From positions 1-63,236 of the forward strand of contig CAYZGU010000028.1 in assembly GCA_964478165.1 (NCBI GenBank): DNA of 63,236 nucleotides, in the 5' to 3' direction. Of the stretch, positions 37,283-46,995 are shown piece by piece; positions within the stretch are counted from its first letter, which is position 1, and each line of letters opens with the position of its first letter. The notes under the pieces were generated by a model. That model ran no database searches. It saw only the letters and a list, made by a program, of their open reading frames with translations, and was not told the origin of the DNA. The DNA is from CAYZGU01 sp964478165 (GTDB lineage Bacteria; Poribacteria; WGA-4E; JAJDTR01). The position numbers and the translations under genes were made by a program.

Positions 37283-37294
37283 GAGACGCGTCTC
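37283..37294. promoter_or_regulatory. Palindromic candidate operator at the transcription start
   Basis: GAGACGCGTCTC is an exact 12-base palindrome touching the TATAAT box and covering the expected +1 position. A repressor bound here would block the promoter. Confidence 0.5.
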
Positions 37295-38125
37295 GAACGT
37301 CTTTGACTGTTGATTGCTTTATGCCTATCCCTTCTGCGCGACGAAAGAACAGATAGGCTGGTCGTAAGCCGTGATTCGATTAGGTTACTCTTGGGTACGT
37401 GTGCCACGTGTTTGCCTAGCTCACAGTGGGCAACGAATCCTGATTAGCGCGAGCAATGCTGGGTTTCCTACCGGCGCGGTGAGAGTCGGTCCAACGAGGG
37501 GATTAGTGGAGTGAGAACGCGCATCGGAGAGAGAGAAGTCACTACGCCCAGACCGGTTGAAAATCACGAATATCTTGAGTTAGAAATCCGCGTAATCGAG
37601 ACGCGAAACGATATACGTCTTGTTTCTTTACCCTAATGTCGAGTAGTTTGCGATTAAGAGTTGTAGGTGGTTTTGACTTGACAAGGAGTGATTGTAGATG
37701 TTTTCAAAAATAGACGTTAATCAGTTTTGCGCAATCTATTTGCCGAGAGTGGTACACCTTCTCCGGGGCAATGGGCCTGAGGCCAAGAAGTGCCCCACCT
37801 CACTCAACATTTCGAGTTCCATTACCGTTTGACGATTCATATCCGGTCTTTCGTTCTAGTGGAAGATGCAAGTGATGAATTAAGAGTTTTTCGTCATGTG
37901 CTCGTGTCGCCAAATGTTTGGTTCTTCGGCCTCGCAGAAGCGCTACAGATAATTTGTAACGAACGAGGTTCTTGTTGACCTTCACCGAGCAACTTGCGAA
38001 TCGCTCGAGATGCGATAACGTGTCACCTAGACGAAGGTTAGATAGCTTGTTAAGTCCAAAAAACAATCAATGAAAACCATGGATTGTCACAATCGACAGC
38101 GCGAAACGCCCTAATAGAAGATTAA

Positions 38126-39307
38126 ATGAAAATAAAGCACATACGAGCTGTATCCGTAAACATTCCCAAGCACCCAGCTAAGTCGCAGCCACGACGACCC
38201 AGTTGGAATGAGAGCGCGCCACGCGCGTTTCCGATTAATAAATATGCCGAATTCCCTAGGCTGCACGGTGCCATGCCCGGCGCTAGCTTGAACGTGGCAG
38301 TATGGGTCCAAGCAACAGCTGATGATGGAACGTGGGGATTGGGTCAGTGTGGCTTCGGCGCGCCCGTTGCCGCGTTGATCGATTCACACTTCGCCCCGCT
38401 GCTTGAGGGAAGAGATTCCATGGCACTTGAATGTCTCAACGATCTCATGTGGCGTTCGACGCAGTTGTTCGGCGCAACTGGCCTTGCCTCCATCGCGCAA
38501 TCGGGGATTGATTTGGCGTTGTGGGATCTGAAGGGGAAGCTGCTTAAGCAACCGGTGTACCGACTCCTTGGTGGACCATCTAGAGAAAAGATCGCGACGT
38601 ATTGTACTTCCGATGATTTGGACTGGTCGAAAGAATTGGGTTTTAGGGCGTTTAAGGTGAGCAATCCCATTCATTATGAAATGGGGATTGAGGGTCTAAA
38701 TGTTGTGGAGGAAAAGATTAGTAGGGCGCGTGAAGAAGTGGGATCAAACGTCGAATTGATGTATAATCCGGTAATGTCATTCAATGTTGAATTCACCCTG
38801 CGACTCGCTGAGCGTCTTAGGCCGTATGGCTTGCGGTGGCTTGAGGAACCTTTGATTCCTAGTGATTTAGAGGGCCAGATTGAATTGAAACGTGCGATTA
38901 CGTGGATTCCATTGGCGACGGGTGAACACCATCATGGACGGAAGGCATTTCGACAGTTGGTCGAAAACCGTGCGATAGACATTGTGCAGCCAGATATAAT
39001 TTGGTGCGGAGGTCTCAGCGAAGCGGTCAAGATTTACACCATCGCGGAAGCTTCAGGCGTTCCCACAATTCCGCATACGGGTGCGGGGACACCATGGGGA
39101 CAGCATTTCGCAGTTGCTATGCCGGAGTCACCGATGGCTGAGTTTTGGATGGGGTCCGCCCCTGGTGTTCCTCTGGAGGACGTTTGCCCAATTCCGGGAA
39201 TGCCCGTTCCGCAGGATGGTGATATAATTCCTTCGGATGCGCCCGGATTTGGTATGGAGATTGATGCGACATGGATTCAACCGTGGGATTACAGTAGAAT
39301 TAGGTGA
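38126..39307 (+). CDS. Enolase-superfamily sugar-acid dehydratase, L-rhamnonate dehydratase-like
   Basis: Mandelate racemase/muconate lactonising enzyme family, 393 residues. It abstracts a proton next to a carboxylate, usually to dehydrate a sugar acid. The capping domain carries SGIDLALWDLKGKLL and PVYRLLGG, the barrel RWLEEPLIP and LATGEHHHGRKAF, and then IVQPDIIWCGGL and IPHTGAG, which holds the likely catalytic His. The order and wording resemble L-rhamnonate dehydratase. The first metal-ligand position reads Asn (N214 in LMYNPVMSF) where Asp is expected; E240 and E267 are present. No ribosome site is obvious. A promoter-like sequence sits 840 bases upstream. iolD is convergent downstream. 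Confidence 0.85.
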   Translation: MKIKHIRAVSVNIPKHPAKSQPRRPSWNESAPRAFPINKYAEFPRLHGAMPGASLNVAVWVQATADDGTWGLGQCGFGAPVAALIDSHFAPLLEGRDSMALECLNDLMWRSTQLFGATGLASIAQSGIDLALWDLKGKLLKQPVYRLLGGPSREKIATYCTSDDLDWSKELGFRAFKVSNPIHYEMGIEGLNVVEEKISRAREEVGSNVELMYNPVMSFNVEFTLRLAERLRPYGLRWLEEPLIPSDLEGQIELKRAITWIPLATGEHHHGRKAFRQLVENRAIDIVQPDIIWCGGLSEAVKIYTIAEASGVPTIPHTGAGTPWGQHFAVAMPESPMAEFWMGSAPGVPLEDVCPIPGMPVPQDGDIIPSDAPGFGMEIDATWIQPWDYSRIR

Positions 39308-39993
39308 TGTCAGGAAAGATAGGAATGCCAGAAACACATAACCCGAGCAGCCTGCGTCTCTGCACCTATGACTAAAGCTTTGACACGATTGGAACTGTCA
39401 ACAATCAAGAAATATCTACACGCAATCTGAATCGGCTCAGCGCAACGCACACCACTTCTTCCAATGCATGCATGATTCGCGAATCGTGCGCAGCGGTGTG
39501 TAGGGCTAGCGGTGCTATGCTTCATCCCGGCTGGACACTCTATCATCCCGAGGCGTAGGGACAATCAATTCCGGATGCACACACGATGATGGGTGAGGCC
39601 CTACAGGCTGCAGGGTAACTACCTTCGGCAGCGGAAAGTGTACATAACGGTTCGCGTGTATATTCACGCAGCTTCAATGCCGGGGCGGATATTGTTTTTG
39701 GCGGGATGGATGACCACTGGAACGTACTCGCCTGTGATTACGATCCAACTGGGCAATTCCAATGCGTCCGATGATAGAGCCCCGATCAAAGATAACCGGA
39801 CTAGCTGGCGCCATTGAGATCATGCACACGTGGGGAAACACTCTACAAATGTTGTGATTAAGCAATACGTAGTGGCATACCGATTCCGGATGGGGACTTC
39901 ATCTTTCTCTCGACGGGCGGTGCAATTGATGGTGCCGCCGCGGTGTTTATGATGTCCTAATTCTATTCGAATTGATAATATAGAAGAGTCAGC
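39308..39993. other. Gap between the enolase homologue and iolD; possible decayed sequence
   Basis: Broken frames on the plus strand around 39480-39770 and 39880-39960 contain Gly/Asp-rich, protein-like pieces separated by stops. They could be remnants of a gene, but I cannot name it. Confidence 0.35.
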
Positions 39994-41871
39994 CTAATAG
40001 AGAAAGCGCTGAAAGCGTCGTCCTTCTTCATATTCTCGGCGCCGTTTTTGCGTTTCTGGGTCTCTGCTTGTTTCGGCCGCAGCCACATCCCACCAGACAC
40101 CCGCATCGGGAAGGTAGTGATGTGGTTCAACGTCGACAACAATCATGCAAGTTCGATGGTCGTTCCGCGCTTCACTTAGTGCCTGTGTGAGCTCTTCAGG
40201 TGTGTGAACCTGCCACGTTCGTGCTCCCAAACTCGCGGCGTTTTGTGCGAAGTCTATCTTCATGTATTCTCCTTCGAGACGGTTCTTTTCAGCATCACGT
40301 GAGCGGAACTCGTTACCAAATCTTCGGCCTGCCCGGGACATTTGCAGTGCACTTATAGATTGGAAACCGTGGTTCTGCGACAAGACCACCGTGAGTTTCA
40401 GGTCCTCCTGCATTGCCGTCACAAGCTCGGACGGGTTCATTAGGTAGGTCCCATCGCCGATGAGCACGTAGACCTCGCCTTTTGATTGTGTCATCCGCAC
40501 ACCCAGTCCAGCCGGAATTTCGTAGCCCATACATGAGTTTCCAAATTCGAGATGACACCCGCGGCCACCTGTGGCATCCCACGCTTTCAGCAGATCGGAA
40601 GGTGGCGTTCCCGCGGCCGCAATGACCACGTCTCCCTCCTGTGCCTGGTCGTTTAATACACGAATGAGCTGACCCTGGTGCATGGTGTTGCTTTTCGACA
40701 CATCTTTGTTTAGTCGGGTTTCCCACGCTGCGTTCAATTCCACGATTTCTTGTCGATACCCATCATCGGGCTTAATCCGAGCAGCAGTAGCGGCATTGAG
40801 GAGTGCTTCCAGAGTGGCGCGCGCGTCGGCGACAATTGGCAACCCATTTTGCTTATATGCGTCGCGGCCTTGGACATTGATATTTATGAACTTCACTGAT
40901 GGGTTGTTGAATGCGGATTGGGATCCAGTGGTAAAATCGGAGGATCTGCCGCCGATCGTGAGGACAAGGTCCGTGGTGCTCGATATCTTGGCGGCTGCTG
41001 ATGTGCCACTGACCCCTTGTCCGCCCAGAAGAAACGGCGATGGTGTGCGAATTGAGCCCTTGCCTGCGGATGTCTCACTGACGGGAATGCCGAATTTTTC
41101 GGAGAAGCTCTTAAGTTCGTGCCACGCTTCCGCGTAATGGATTCCGCCCCCAGCAATGATCATCGGGCGTCGTGCCGATTGGAGTAGACGGATGGCCTCG
41201 CGGATCCGTTTCTGATCGGGTGCACGGCGCTCCACTCGCCATTCATGCCTTTCAAAGAAATGACTGGGATAATTGTAGGCCTGTGTTTGCACGTCTTGAG
41301 GCAAGGCTATGGTCACTGGCCCTGTGTCAGCTGGATCCATGAGCACACGCATCGCTTCAGGTAGCGCGGTCAGGAGCTGTTCTGGACGGGAGATACGATC
41401 GAAAAATCGACTGACAGGACGGAAACAGTCATTGACGCTGAGATCGGCAGAAATGGGGTGTTCGAGGTCCTGCAACACCGTCCCCTGGTACCGTGTTGCG
41501 TAATAGTCGGACGGCAACAGCAGCACGGGAAGCCGGTTCGCCGCAGCTGTTGCAGCACCGCTAATCATATTGGTTGCCCCAGGACCAATGGAGGACGTAC
41601 ACGCGAGTGTGGCGAGTCGGTAATTTGCCTTGGCGAACCCCAAAGCTGTGTGAACCATCGACTGCTCGTTACGAGGTTGTCGATAGGGGAGGGCTTGCCC
41701 GTATTCGTAAAGTGCTTGTCCAAGTCCCGCGACATTGCCATGTCCGAAGATGCCAAAAATAGAGGGTATTAGCCGACGCACATGTCCATCTCGCTCGCTA
41801 AATTGAACTTGAAGATATTTTACCAGTGCCTGTGCCATGGTGAGGCGACTTGAATCTTGTGTTTGGACCAT
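39994..41871 (-). CDS. iolD: Thiamine-diphosphate enzyme, IolD-like (trihydroxycyclohexane-dione hydrolase)
   Basis: Hydrolyses a cyclic diketone in myo-inositol breakdown. The 625-residue protein has the three TPP-enzyme domains. The Pyr domain at the N-terminus carries IFGHGNVAGLGQALYEYG, and the catalytic Glu is in RNEQSMVHTALGFAK. The middle domain has PMIIAGGGIHYAEAW. The PP domain ends with the binding motif VLIGDGTYLMNPSEL (GDG-x-N), and HHYLPDAGVWWDVA is the IolD-specific ending. AGGAGG lies 11 bases before the ATG. No other iol genes are adjacent, although several Gfo/Idh proteins in the window could serve as inositol-type dehydrogenases. It faces the enolase homologue. Confidence 0.9.
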   Translation of the reverse strand: MVQTQDSSRLTMAQALVKYLQVQFSERDGHVRRLIPSIFGIFGHGNVAGLGQALYEYGQALPYRQPRNEQSMVHTALGFAKANYRLATLACTSSIGPGATNMISGAATAAANRLPVLLLPSDYYATRYQGTVLQDLEHPISADLSVNDCFRPVSRFFDRISRPEQLLTALPEAMRVLMDPADTGPVTIALPQDVQTQAYNYPSHFFERHEWRVERRAPDQKRIREAIRLLQSARRPMIIAGGGIHYAEAWHELKSFSEKFGIPVSETSAGKGSIRTPSPFLLGGQGVSGTSAAAKISSTTDLVLTIGGRSSDFTTGSQSAFNNPSVKFININVQGRDAYKQNGLPIVADARATLEALLNAATAARIKPDDGYRQEIVELNAAWETRLNKDVSKSNTMHQGQLIRVLNDQAQEGDVVIAAAGTPPSDLLKAWDATGGRGCHLEFGNSCMGYEIPAGLGVRMTQSKGEVYVLIGDGTYLMNPSELVTAMQEDLKLTVVLSQNHGFQSISALQMSRAGRRFGNEFRSRDAEKNRLEGEYMKIDFAQNAASLGARTWQVHTPEELTQALSEARNDHRTCMIVVDVEPHHYLPDAGVWWDVAAAETSRDPETQKRRREYEEGRRFQRFLY

Positions 41872-42238
41872 TCCGTTATTAACCTCCTGTCTGACGCGTT
41901 GAATATTGGATGTTGTTATCTATCCTTGAGGACCAACTGAGGATGTGCGCGGTAAAGAAAGCTTCGCTCGGTCTAATTTAATATGATATACTGTTGTTCG
42001 GTCTTCTCGCAACGCTTGTTTTCAATTGCTGTTGTTAGATCGGGAGCGCAGTTTTACACCGCTATTAGTAGAACTTTAAGATTGAACGGCTTGTACTTGT
42101 TTGAATCACGAGGCAGAGAGTTGTGCTTTCACCTGTATGCGATTCAAACCACACAAAGAAAATGGTACGGCAACTCATGTGATTTGTAGTTTGATGGGCG
42201 GTCTCGCAACGCATTCAGTTCAGTTTAGGGGGTTGATT
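41872..42238. other. Divergent intergenic region iolD / flavin reductase
   Basis: A TATACT-like box at about 41989 on the plus strand and AGGGGG just before 42239 are the only signals. No other feature was found. Confidence 0.35.
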
Positions 42239-42700
42239 ATGGCATTTGATTCAAAATTGCAGAGACAAATCATGGGTCGGTTCGCCACGGGCGTAACGCT
42301 TTTAACCACGAGGTGTGGTGAGGACATTATGGGTATGACGGCGAATGCGGTCATGTCCCTATCGCTTGACCCACCGCGTATTGTTGTTGCCATCGACAAA
42401 CGTAACAATACACATAAGCACCTCAATAAAGCCAAGTGCTTCGCGGTTAATGTTCTGCGGGGGGACCAAGAGGAGATTTCACGTCGATTTGCGGGTTCTG
42501 GTCCGAAAGGATTTACTGGTTTGCATTTGACGTCGGCTGAGACTGGATCGCCTATACTTGTTGATGCACTGGCATTTGTCGATTGTCGTCTAATCGAAAC
42601 GTTTCCAGGTGGCGATCACGATTTGTTTATAGGGGAACCGGTGGCCGGTGAGGCACGTGACGGTAGTCCACTTATCTTTTTTGCTGGTGAATATATGTGA
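42239..42700 (+). CDS. Flavin reductase-like domain protein (FMN-binding)
   Basis: A 153-residue flavin reductase of the HpaC/Fre-like split-barrel type, which supplies reduced flavin to a monooxygenase. The pattern is FATGVTLLTTRCGEDIMGMTANAVMSLSLDPPRIVVAIDKR with FAVNVLRGDQEEISRRFAG and the late LIFFAGEY, all typical. I chose the ATG at 42239 with AGGGGG about seven bases upstream; the longer frame from 42101 is not supported. No flavin-dependent oxygenase is adjacent, so the partner is unknown. The next gene is an S9 peptidase 157 bases away. Confidence 0.87.
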   Translation: MAFDSKLQRQIMGRFATGVTLLTTRCGEDIMGMTANAVMSLSLDPPRIVVAIDKRNNTHKHLNKAKCFAVNVLRGDQEEISRRFAGSGPKGFTGLHLTSAETGSPILVDALAFVDCRLIETFPGGDHDLFIGEPVAGEARDGSPLIFFAGEYM

Positions 42701-42857
42701 TCGGAGAGTGGCCTAGAAATTCGGGCTGCTCGGCGCCAGAAGCCTCGACTGGATCGGCTGTTTCGGATACCGTTTCGCATTGAAGAAGCAAGCTTCGAGG
42801 ATGAGGAATTGATTTGATCAGGATAGAAGCATAGGCCGAGAGGGAGATTAGGATCTG

Positions 42858-44801
42858 ATGGCTAAGCTAGAAGTTGCACCGTATGGTTCATGGAAGTCCC
42901 CGATTTCATCCGATTTTATCGTGTCAGAGGAGATTGGGCTGGGCCAAGTTACGATTGACGGTGATGATGTCTATTGGATGGAAACGCGTCCGGGGGAAGC
43001 TGGGCGGTATGTAATCGTACGCCGCACATCCGCGGGTGAAAAAACCGTCATGACGCCCATGCCGTTTAATGTGCGAACTCGGGTGCATGAATATGGTGGG
43101 GCCGCGTATGCTGTCCATAATCGGACTATTTATTTTTCAAACTTCGAAGACCAGCGGATCTATCGACAAGACCGGAATATGCCGCCCGAACCGCTGACAC
43201 CAACGTGTGATATGCGTTACGCAGACGCTGTCGTTGATTCGAGTCGTCGAATGCTTATATGTGTGCGTGAAGATCATACCTCTCCTGACTCCGAACCAAA
43301 CAATTCTCTTGTCAGAATAGATCTTGAAGGTGGCGATAACGGGGAGGTGTTGGTTGGTGGCAATGACTTCTACTCTTTTCCACGACTAAGTCCCAACGGT
43401 TCGCAATTGGCTTGGATATGTTGGAACCATCCCAACATGCCGTGGGATGAAAGCGAATTATGGACCGCTGATTTTAAGGCAGATGGTTCCTTGGAGAACG
43501 CACGCTGTGTTGTTGCGTCGGTTGGTGTTTCAGTTTTGCAACCAGAATGGTCACCTGACGGGACTTTACACTTTGTATCTGACCAGAGCGGTTGGTGGAA
43601 CCTTTACCGCTGGCGCAACGAAAGAATTGAGTTGCTTTTCGAAACGCACGCTGAATTTGGAATGGCGCACTGGTCATTTGGCTTATCCACGTATGGATTT
43701 GAGTCGCCTAGAACCATTGTTTGCGGTTTCAATCGACGTGGTATTTGGGGTTTGGGACGCCTAGACACTGAAGAATGTCAACTTCGTCCTATTGAAATTC
43801 CCTACACCGAGATCACAAGAGCGGGGGTCCGGGTTGCGTCAGAAAAAGTCGTATTCGGCGCTGGTTCGCCCACAACACCAGATTCGATTGTGGAGCTTGA
43901 CCTTGTCACCTACAAGCATAAGGTGCTGCGCTGCTCAAGCGAGTGCCAAATTGATGATAGTTATCTATCGCTGCCTCAGGCGATAGAATTTCCGACGGAG
44001 GGAAATCAAACCGCACATGCTTTCTTTTATCCGCCAAAAAATAAGGATTATCGTGGACCGTCTGATGTCCGTCCGCCACTTCTAGTCAAGTGTCACGGAG
44101 GACCTACCGGAGCAGCTTCGCCTGCATTGAGCCTAATTATACAATATTGGACTAGTCGTGGGATTGCCGTTCTTGATGTGAATTACGGTGGGAGCACTGG
44201 CTATGGGCGAGCTTATCGCACAAGACTTGATGGAAAATGGGGAATGGTTGACGTTGATGACTGTGTGAACGGTGTTCGATACCTCATTAAACACGCAAGG
44301 GTTGATTCAGATCGGGTGGCGATTGATGGGCGCAGTGCTGGTGGGTACACGACGTTGTGCGCGTTGACATTCCGGGATATGTTCAAGGCGGGGGCAAGTT
44401 ATTTTGGCATCAGCGATCTGGAGGCCATGACGCATGACACCCACAAGTTTGAGTCGCGCTATCTGGATCGATTAATTGGCTCTTATCCAGAATGCCGTGA
44501 CATATATCGAAAACGATCCCCTATCCATTTTACGAATCAAATTTCCTGTCCCGTTATCCTTTTTCAGGGGCTTGAAGACAAGATTGTGCTTCCGAATCAG
44601 GCTGAAATGATGGTTGGGGCATTGCGCGAGAAAGGATTACCGGTGGCATACGTGCCATTCGAAGGAGAACAGCACGGTTTTCGCCGTGCGGAGAACATTA
44701 AGCGCTGTCTCGATGCAGAACTGTATTTCTACTCGCGTATCTTCGATTTTAATCCTGGCGATTCCGTGGCGCCAATGGCAATCGAAAATTTCGATGATTA
44801 G
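42858..44801 (+). CDS. S9-family prolyl oligopeptidase / acylaminoacyl-peptidase
   Basis: A 647-residue serine hydrolase. The N-terminal half is a seven-bladed beta-propeller built from WD-like strands (for example PRLSPNGSQLAWICWNHP and PEWSPDGTLHFVSD). The C-terminal alpha/beta hydrolase domain has an oxyanion region KCHGGPTGAA. The catalytic Ser lies in IDGRSAGGYTT, Asp in GLEDKIVLPNQ and His in EGEQHGFRRAE. It cleaves short peptides after Pro or removes N-acyl residues. No signal peptide is seen, so it should be cytoplasmic. GGGAG lies upstream of the ATG. It converges on the tRNA-Sec/selB cassette. Confidence 0.93.
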   Translation: MAKLEVAPYGSWKSPISSDFIVSEEIGLGQVTIDGDDVYWMETRPGEAGRYVIVRRTSAGEKTVMTPMPFNVRTRVHEYGGAAYAVHNRTIYFSNFEDQRIYRQDRNMPPEPLTPTCDMRYADAVVDSSRRMLICVREDHTSPDSEPNNSLVRIDLEGGDNGEVLVGGNDFYSFPRLSPNGSQLAWICWNHPNMPWDESELWTADFKADGSLENARCVVASVGVSVLQPEWSPDGTLHFVSDQSGWWNLYRWRNERIELLFETHAEFGMAHWSFGLSTYGFESPRTIVCGFNRRGIWGLGRLDTEECQLRPIEIPYTEITRAGVRVASEKVVFGAGSPTTPDSIVELDLVTYKHKVLRCSSECQIDDSYLSLPQAIEFPTEGNQTAHAFFYPPKNKDYRGPSDVRPPLLVKCHGGPTGAASPALSLIIQYWTSRGIAVLDVNYGGSTGYGRAYRTRLDGKWGMVDVDDCVNGVRYLIKHARVDSDRVAIDGRSAGGYTTLCALTFRDMFKAGASYFGISDLEAMTHDTHKFESRYLDRLIGSYPECRDIYRKRSPIHFTNQISCPVILFQGLEDKIVLPNQAEMMVGALREKGLPVAYVPFEGEQHGFRRAENIKRCLDAELYFYSRIFDFNPGDSVAPMAIENFDD

Positions 44802-44841
44802 CCATTCTATTTGGCGTGCGCGAAGCATGGGAAACGCAAAA

Positions 44842-44935
44842 TGGCGGGAGAGGGTGGGAGTCGAACCCACCTATCCATTTGCATGGACAATCTGGTTTTG
44901 AAGACCAGTAGAGCCACCGGACCCTATCCCCTCCC
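44842..44935 (-). tRNA. selC: tRNA-Sec (anticodon UCA)
   Basis: Read on the minus strand, the 94-base sequence begins GGGAGGGG and ends with the encoded GCCA. The acceptor stem pairs over eight bases. The anticodon arm CTGGT-CTTCAAA-ACCAG contains TCA, which decodes UGA. A long variable arm with a seven-base stem (about 44869-44891) and a TTCGACT T-loop with a GTGGG/CCCAC stem complete a selenocysteine tRNA. It lies 25 bases beyond the selB stop on the same strand and would be co-transcribed or processed from it. Confidence 0.95.
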
Positions 44936-44960
44936 ATCAGAGAGATGCAATGACGCTGTA

Positions 44961-46883
44961 TTACTTCGTTTGAGTGACTGTCCTCAACCGACGCTGGTTT
45001 TGCTCACGTATGGTGATGCCTTGGGCATCGCAGTACTCCAAGAAGGGTACGGCGTATTTTCGCGACGTTTTGGCCAGTTCACGGAATTGTGCAACAGTAA
45101 TAATGTCGTGTTTTTGCAAATAATCGGTAAGAAACTTGATAGTGTTTTCAGACGTATCAGCGTGGACAAAGTAACCATCAGCAACTGTTATGACACGACC
45201 GAGATTAAGTAACGCGTAGAAGGTTTCCTCGATGAGTTGCGAAGGGTATTCGCTGAATCTCAATGTCAATTCTCGCAAATTGGGAGTATTCAAGGCCACT
45301 TCCAAGAACGCTTGCTCGATTTTTTCTTTAACGACCTCTCCTTCCTCTGAAAACCGTATCTGGTGCGATGTGAGGCGGAGGACGTTGCCGTCCTTGACAA
45401 CCTGTCTCTCCCGAACCATGAGGGCCATGACTTTTTCGAAGCCGTTGTTTTCCAAACCGGTTAGGAGACGCAGCTGGGCAACATTTTGGCCAGCTGCGAG
45501 TGGGTTTTTCTCATGGAAGTGTTTCAGGGCGGAAAGAACCGATGAGCACGCCTGTTTCGTTCGGGCTGTGGCCGAAATCATTTCTGTACTCCCATCCCAG
45601 CGAACAATCTTATTGCTGATTTCGAGTGATTTTAAGCATTGCTGCAATGCGGCATGAGTGTAGGGAAGATAATAGCGCAGTCGATTCTCGGTGACACAGA
45701 GATGGGCATTCTCCGTTAGAACTAAGTCCACGATTTTGGCATCATTTCCATCCTGCCAGTTGTCCAAGAGTTCAAGCGTTTCTTCAGTGAAACGCTTGTG
45801 TTTTGGAGCAAATGGGTTCATGATCTTCCCCCCGCCAATCGTGTGCTGGGCCGAGAAGTCCCGTACGATAAAGCGATCACCCCTGAAGGTCAGGATGGGT
45901 TTTTCTAGGCGAAGTTGGATTTCGGCGGTATCGCCGCGTGAAACAAACTGACTGACTAGAAGAATCGCACGGCAGAATGTCTCGCTGGTACCTAGGTAAA
46001 ATCTGAGGCGTGTCCAGTGCGGAAGTTCTCGTGGAAAAGATGACAAAATCCGGATTGATACATCAATGTTCTGAGTAACGCTCGAGAATTCAATCGGGCA
46101 AATAACATTGCCATGCTCGATTTCGTCAACGTTAATGCCAGATAGATTCAGGGCTGTGCGCTGTCCTGCCTCCGCTCGTTCAGCTGATGCGTTATGTACT
46201 TGTATACCTCGAACGCGTACCTCGCGCCCTTGTGGAAGCACCATCAGCCGTTGGTCGCGTTGGATTTCTCCGCCAATTAGTGTTCCGGTTGCGACTGCAC
46301 CGAAACCATCCATCGAAAACGTTCGATCTACATAGAGTCGCGGAATGCCATGAGATTGATGCTCTTTGTCGATGGTGTTGACCTGGTGTACGATGAGTTC
46401 TTTGAGAGTGTCTAGTCCTTGGCGCGTTATCGACGAAACGTGCGCAGTCGGAACGCCTTCTAGTGTTGTACCAACTAACATCTCTTGGGACATCTCGGTT
46501 GATTCCGCCAACTGTTGTGGTGTCACTAAGTCGATTTTTGTCATGACAAGGACACCGCTTGAGATTCCGAGGAGATTGAGAATTTCCAGATGTTCCAGTG
46601 TCTGTTCTTGCACCCCTTCCTTTCCATCAACGACCAAGAGTACGCAGTCCATGCCATAAGCCCCAGAAAGCATATTTCGAACAAATCTTTCATGACCGGG
46701 CACATCAATGATGCCGGCTCGAGAGCCGTTGGGCAGATCGAAATAGGCAAACCCGAGTTCAATTGACAACCCGCGCTCTTTCTCCTCTTTCAGGCGGTCC
46801 GTCTCTATGCCAGTTAGAGCTTGAATTAATGCAGACTTTCCGTGATCGACGTGGCCCGCCGTGCCTACAATGACGTGTCGCAT
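44961..46883 (-). CDS. selB: Selenocysteine-specific elongation factor SelB
   Basis: Carries Sec-tRNA-Sec to the ribosome at UGA codons marked by a SECIS hairpin. The 640-residue protein has the GTPase domain with VGTAGHVDHGKSALIQALTG (P-loop), DVPGHERFVRNML (G3) and MTKIDL (G4). EF-Tu-like domains II and III follow, then winged-helix domains from about residue 370 that bind the mRNA hairpin. The order selA-selB-tRNA-Sec on one strand forms a compact unit. No ribosome site is obvious before the ATG, and 112 bases separate it from selA. Confidence 0.97.
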   Translation of the reverse strand: MRHVIVGTAGHVDHGKSALIQALTGIETDRLKEEKERGLSIELGFAYFDLPNGSRAGIIDVPGHERFVRNMLSGAYGMDCVLLVVDGKEGVQEQTLEHLEILNLLGISSGVLVMTKIDLVTPQQLAESTEMSQEMLVGTTLEGVPTAHVSSITRQGLDTLKELIVHQVNTIDKEHQSHGIPRLYVDRTFSMDGFGAVATGTLIGGEIQRDQRLMVLPQGREVRVRGIQVHNASAERAEAGQRTALNLSGINVDEIEHGNVICPIEFSSVTQNIDVSIRILSSFPRELPHWTRLRFYLGTSETFCRAILLVSQFVSRGDTAEIQLRLEKPILTFRGDRFIVRDFSAQHTIGGGKIMNPFAPKHKRFTEETLELLDNWQDGNDAKIVDLVLTENAHLCVTENRLRYYLPYTHAALQQCLKSLEISNKIVRWDGSTEMISATARTKQACSSVLSALKHFHEKNPLAAGQNVAQLRLLTGLENNGFEKVMALMVRERQVVKDGNVLRLTSHQIRFSEEGEVVKEKIEQAFLEVALNTPNLRELTLRFSEYPSQLIEETFYALLNLGRVITVADGYFVHADTSENTIKFLTDYLQKHDIITVAQFRELAKTSRKYAVPFLEYCDAQGITIREQNQRRLRTVTQTK

Positions 46884-46995
46884 AATGCTGATTATCTCGT
46901 GAACACCATTGTGAACGATTTGAACTTGCTAGTTCTTTGAGCAAATTGTCTGCCTGTTCCGACATTAACGCAAAACACTGCAAGCATTGGAAATA

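Larger units (their letters stand above)
36348..38125. other. 1.78 kb gene-free region between larA and the enolase homologue
   Basis: No gene could be recognised on either strand; frames are short and broken. It contains a 14-bp hairpin (36702-36748) and a textbook promoter with a palindrome (37255-37294), so something may be transcribed from it. Confidence 0.5.

Noticed and set aside
39480..39960. Protein-like pieces between the enolase homologue and iolD
   Set aside because: They are short, in different frames, and I could not assign a family; a RidA-like resemblance in one piece was too weak.
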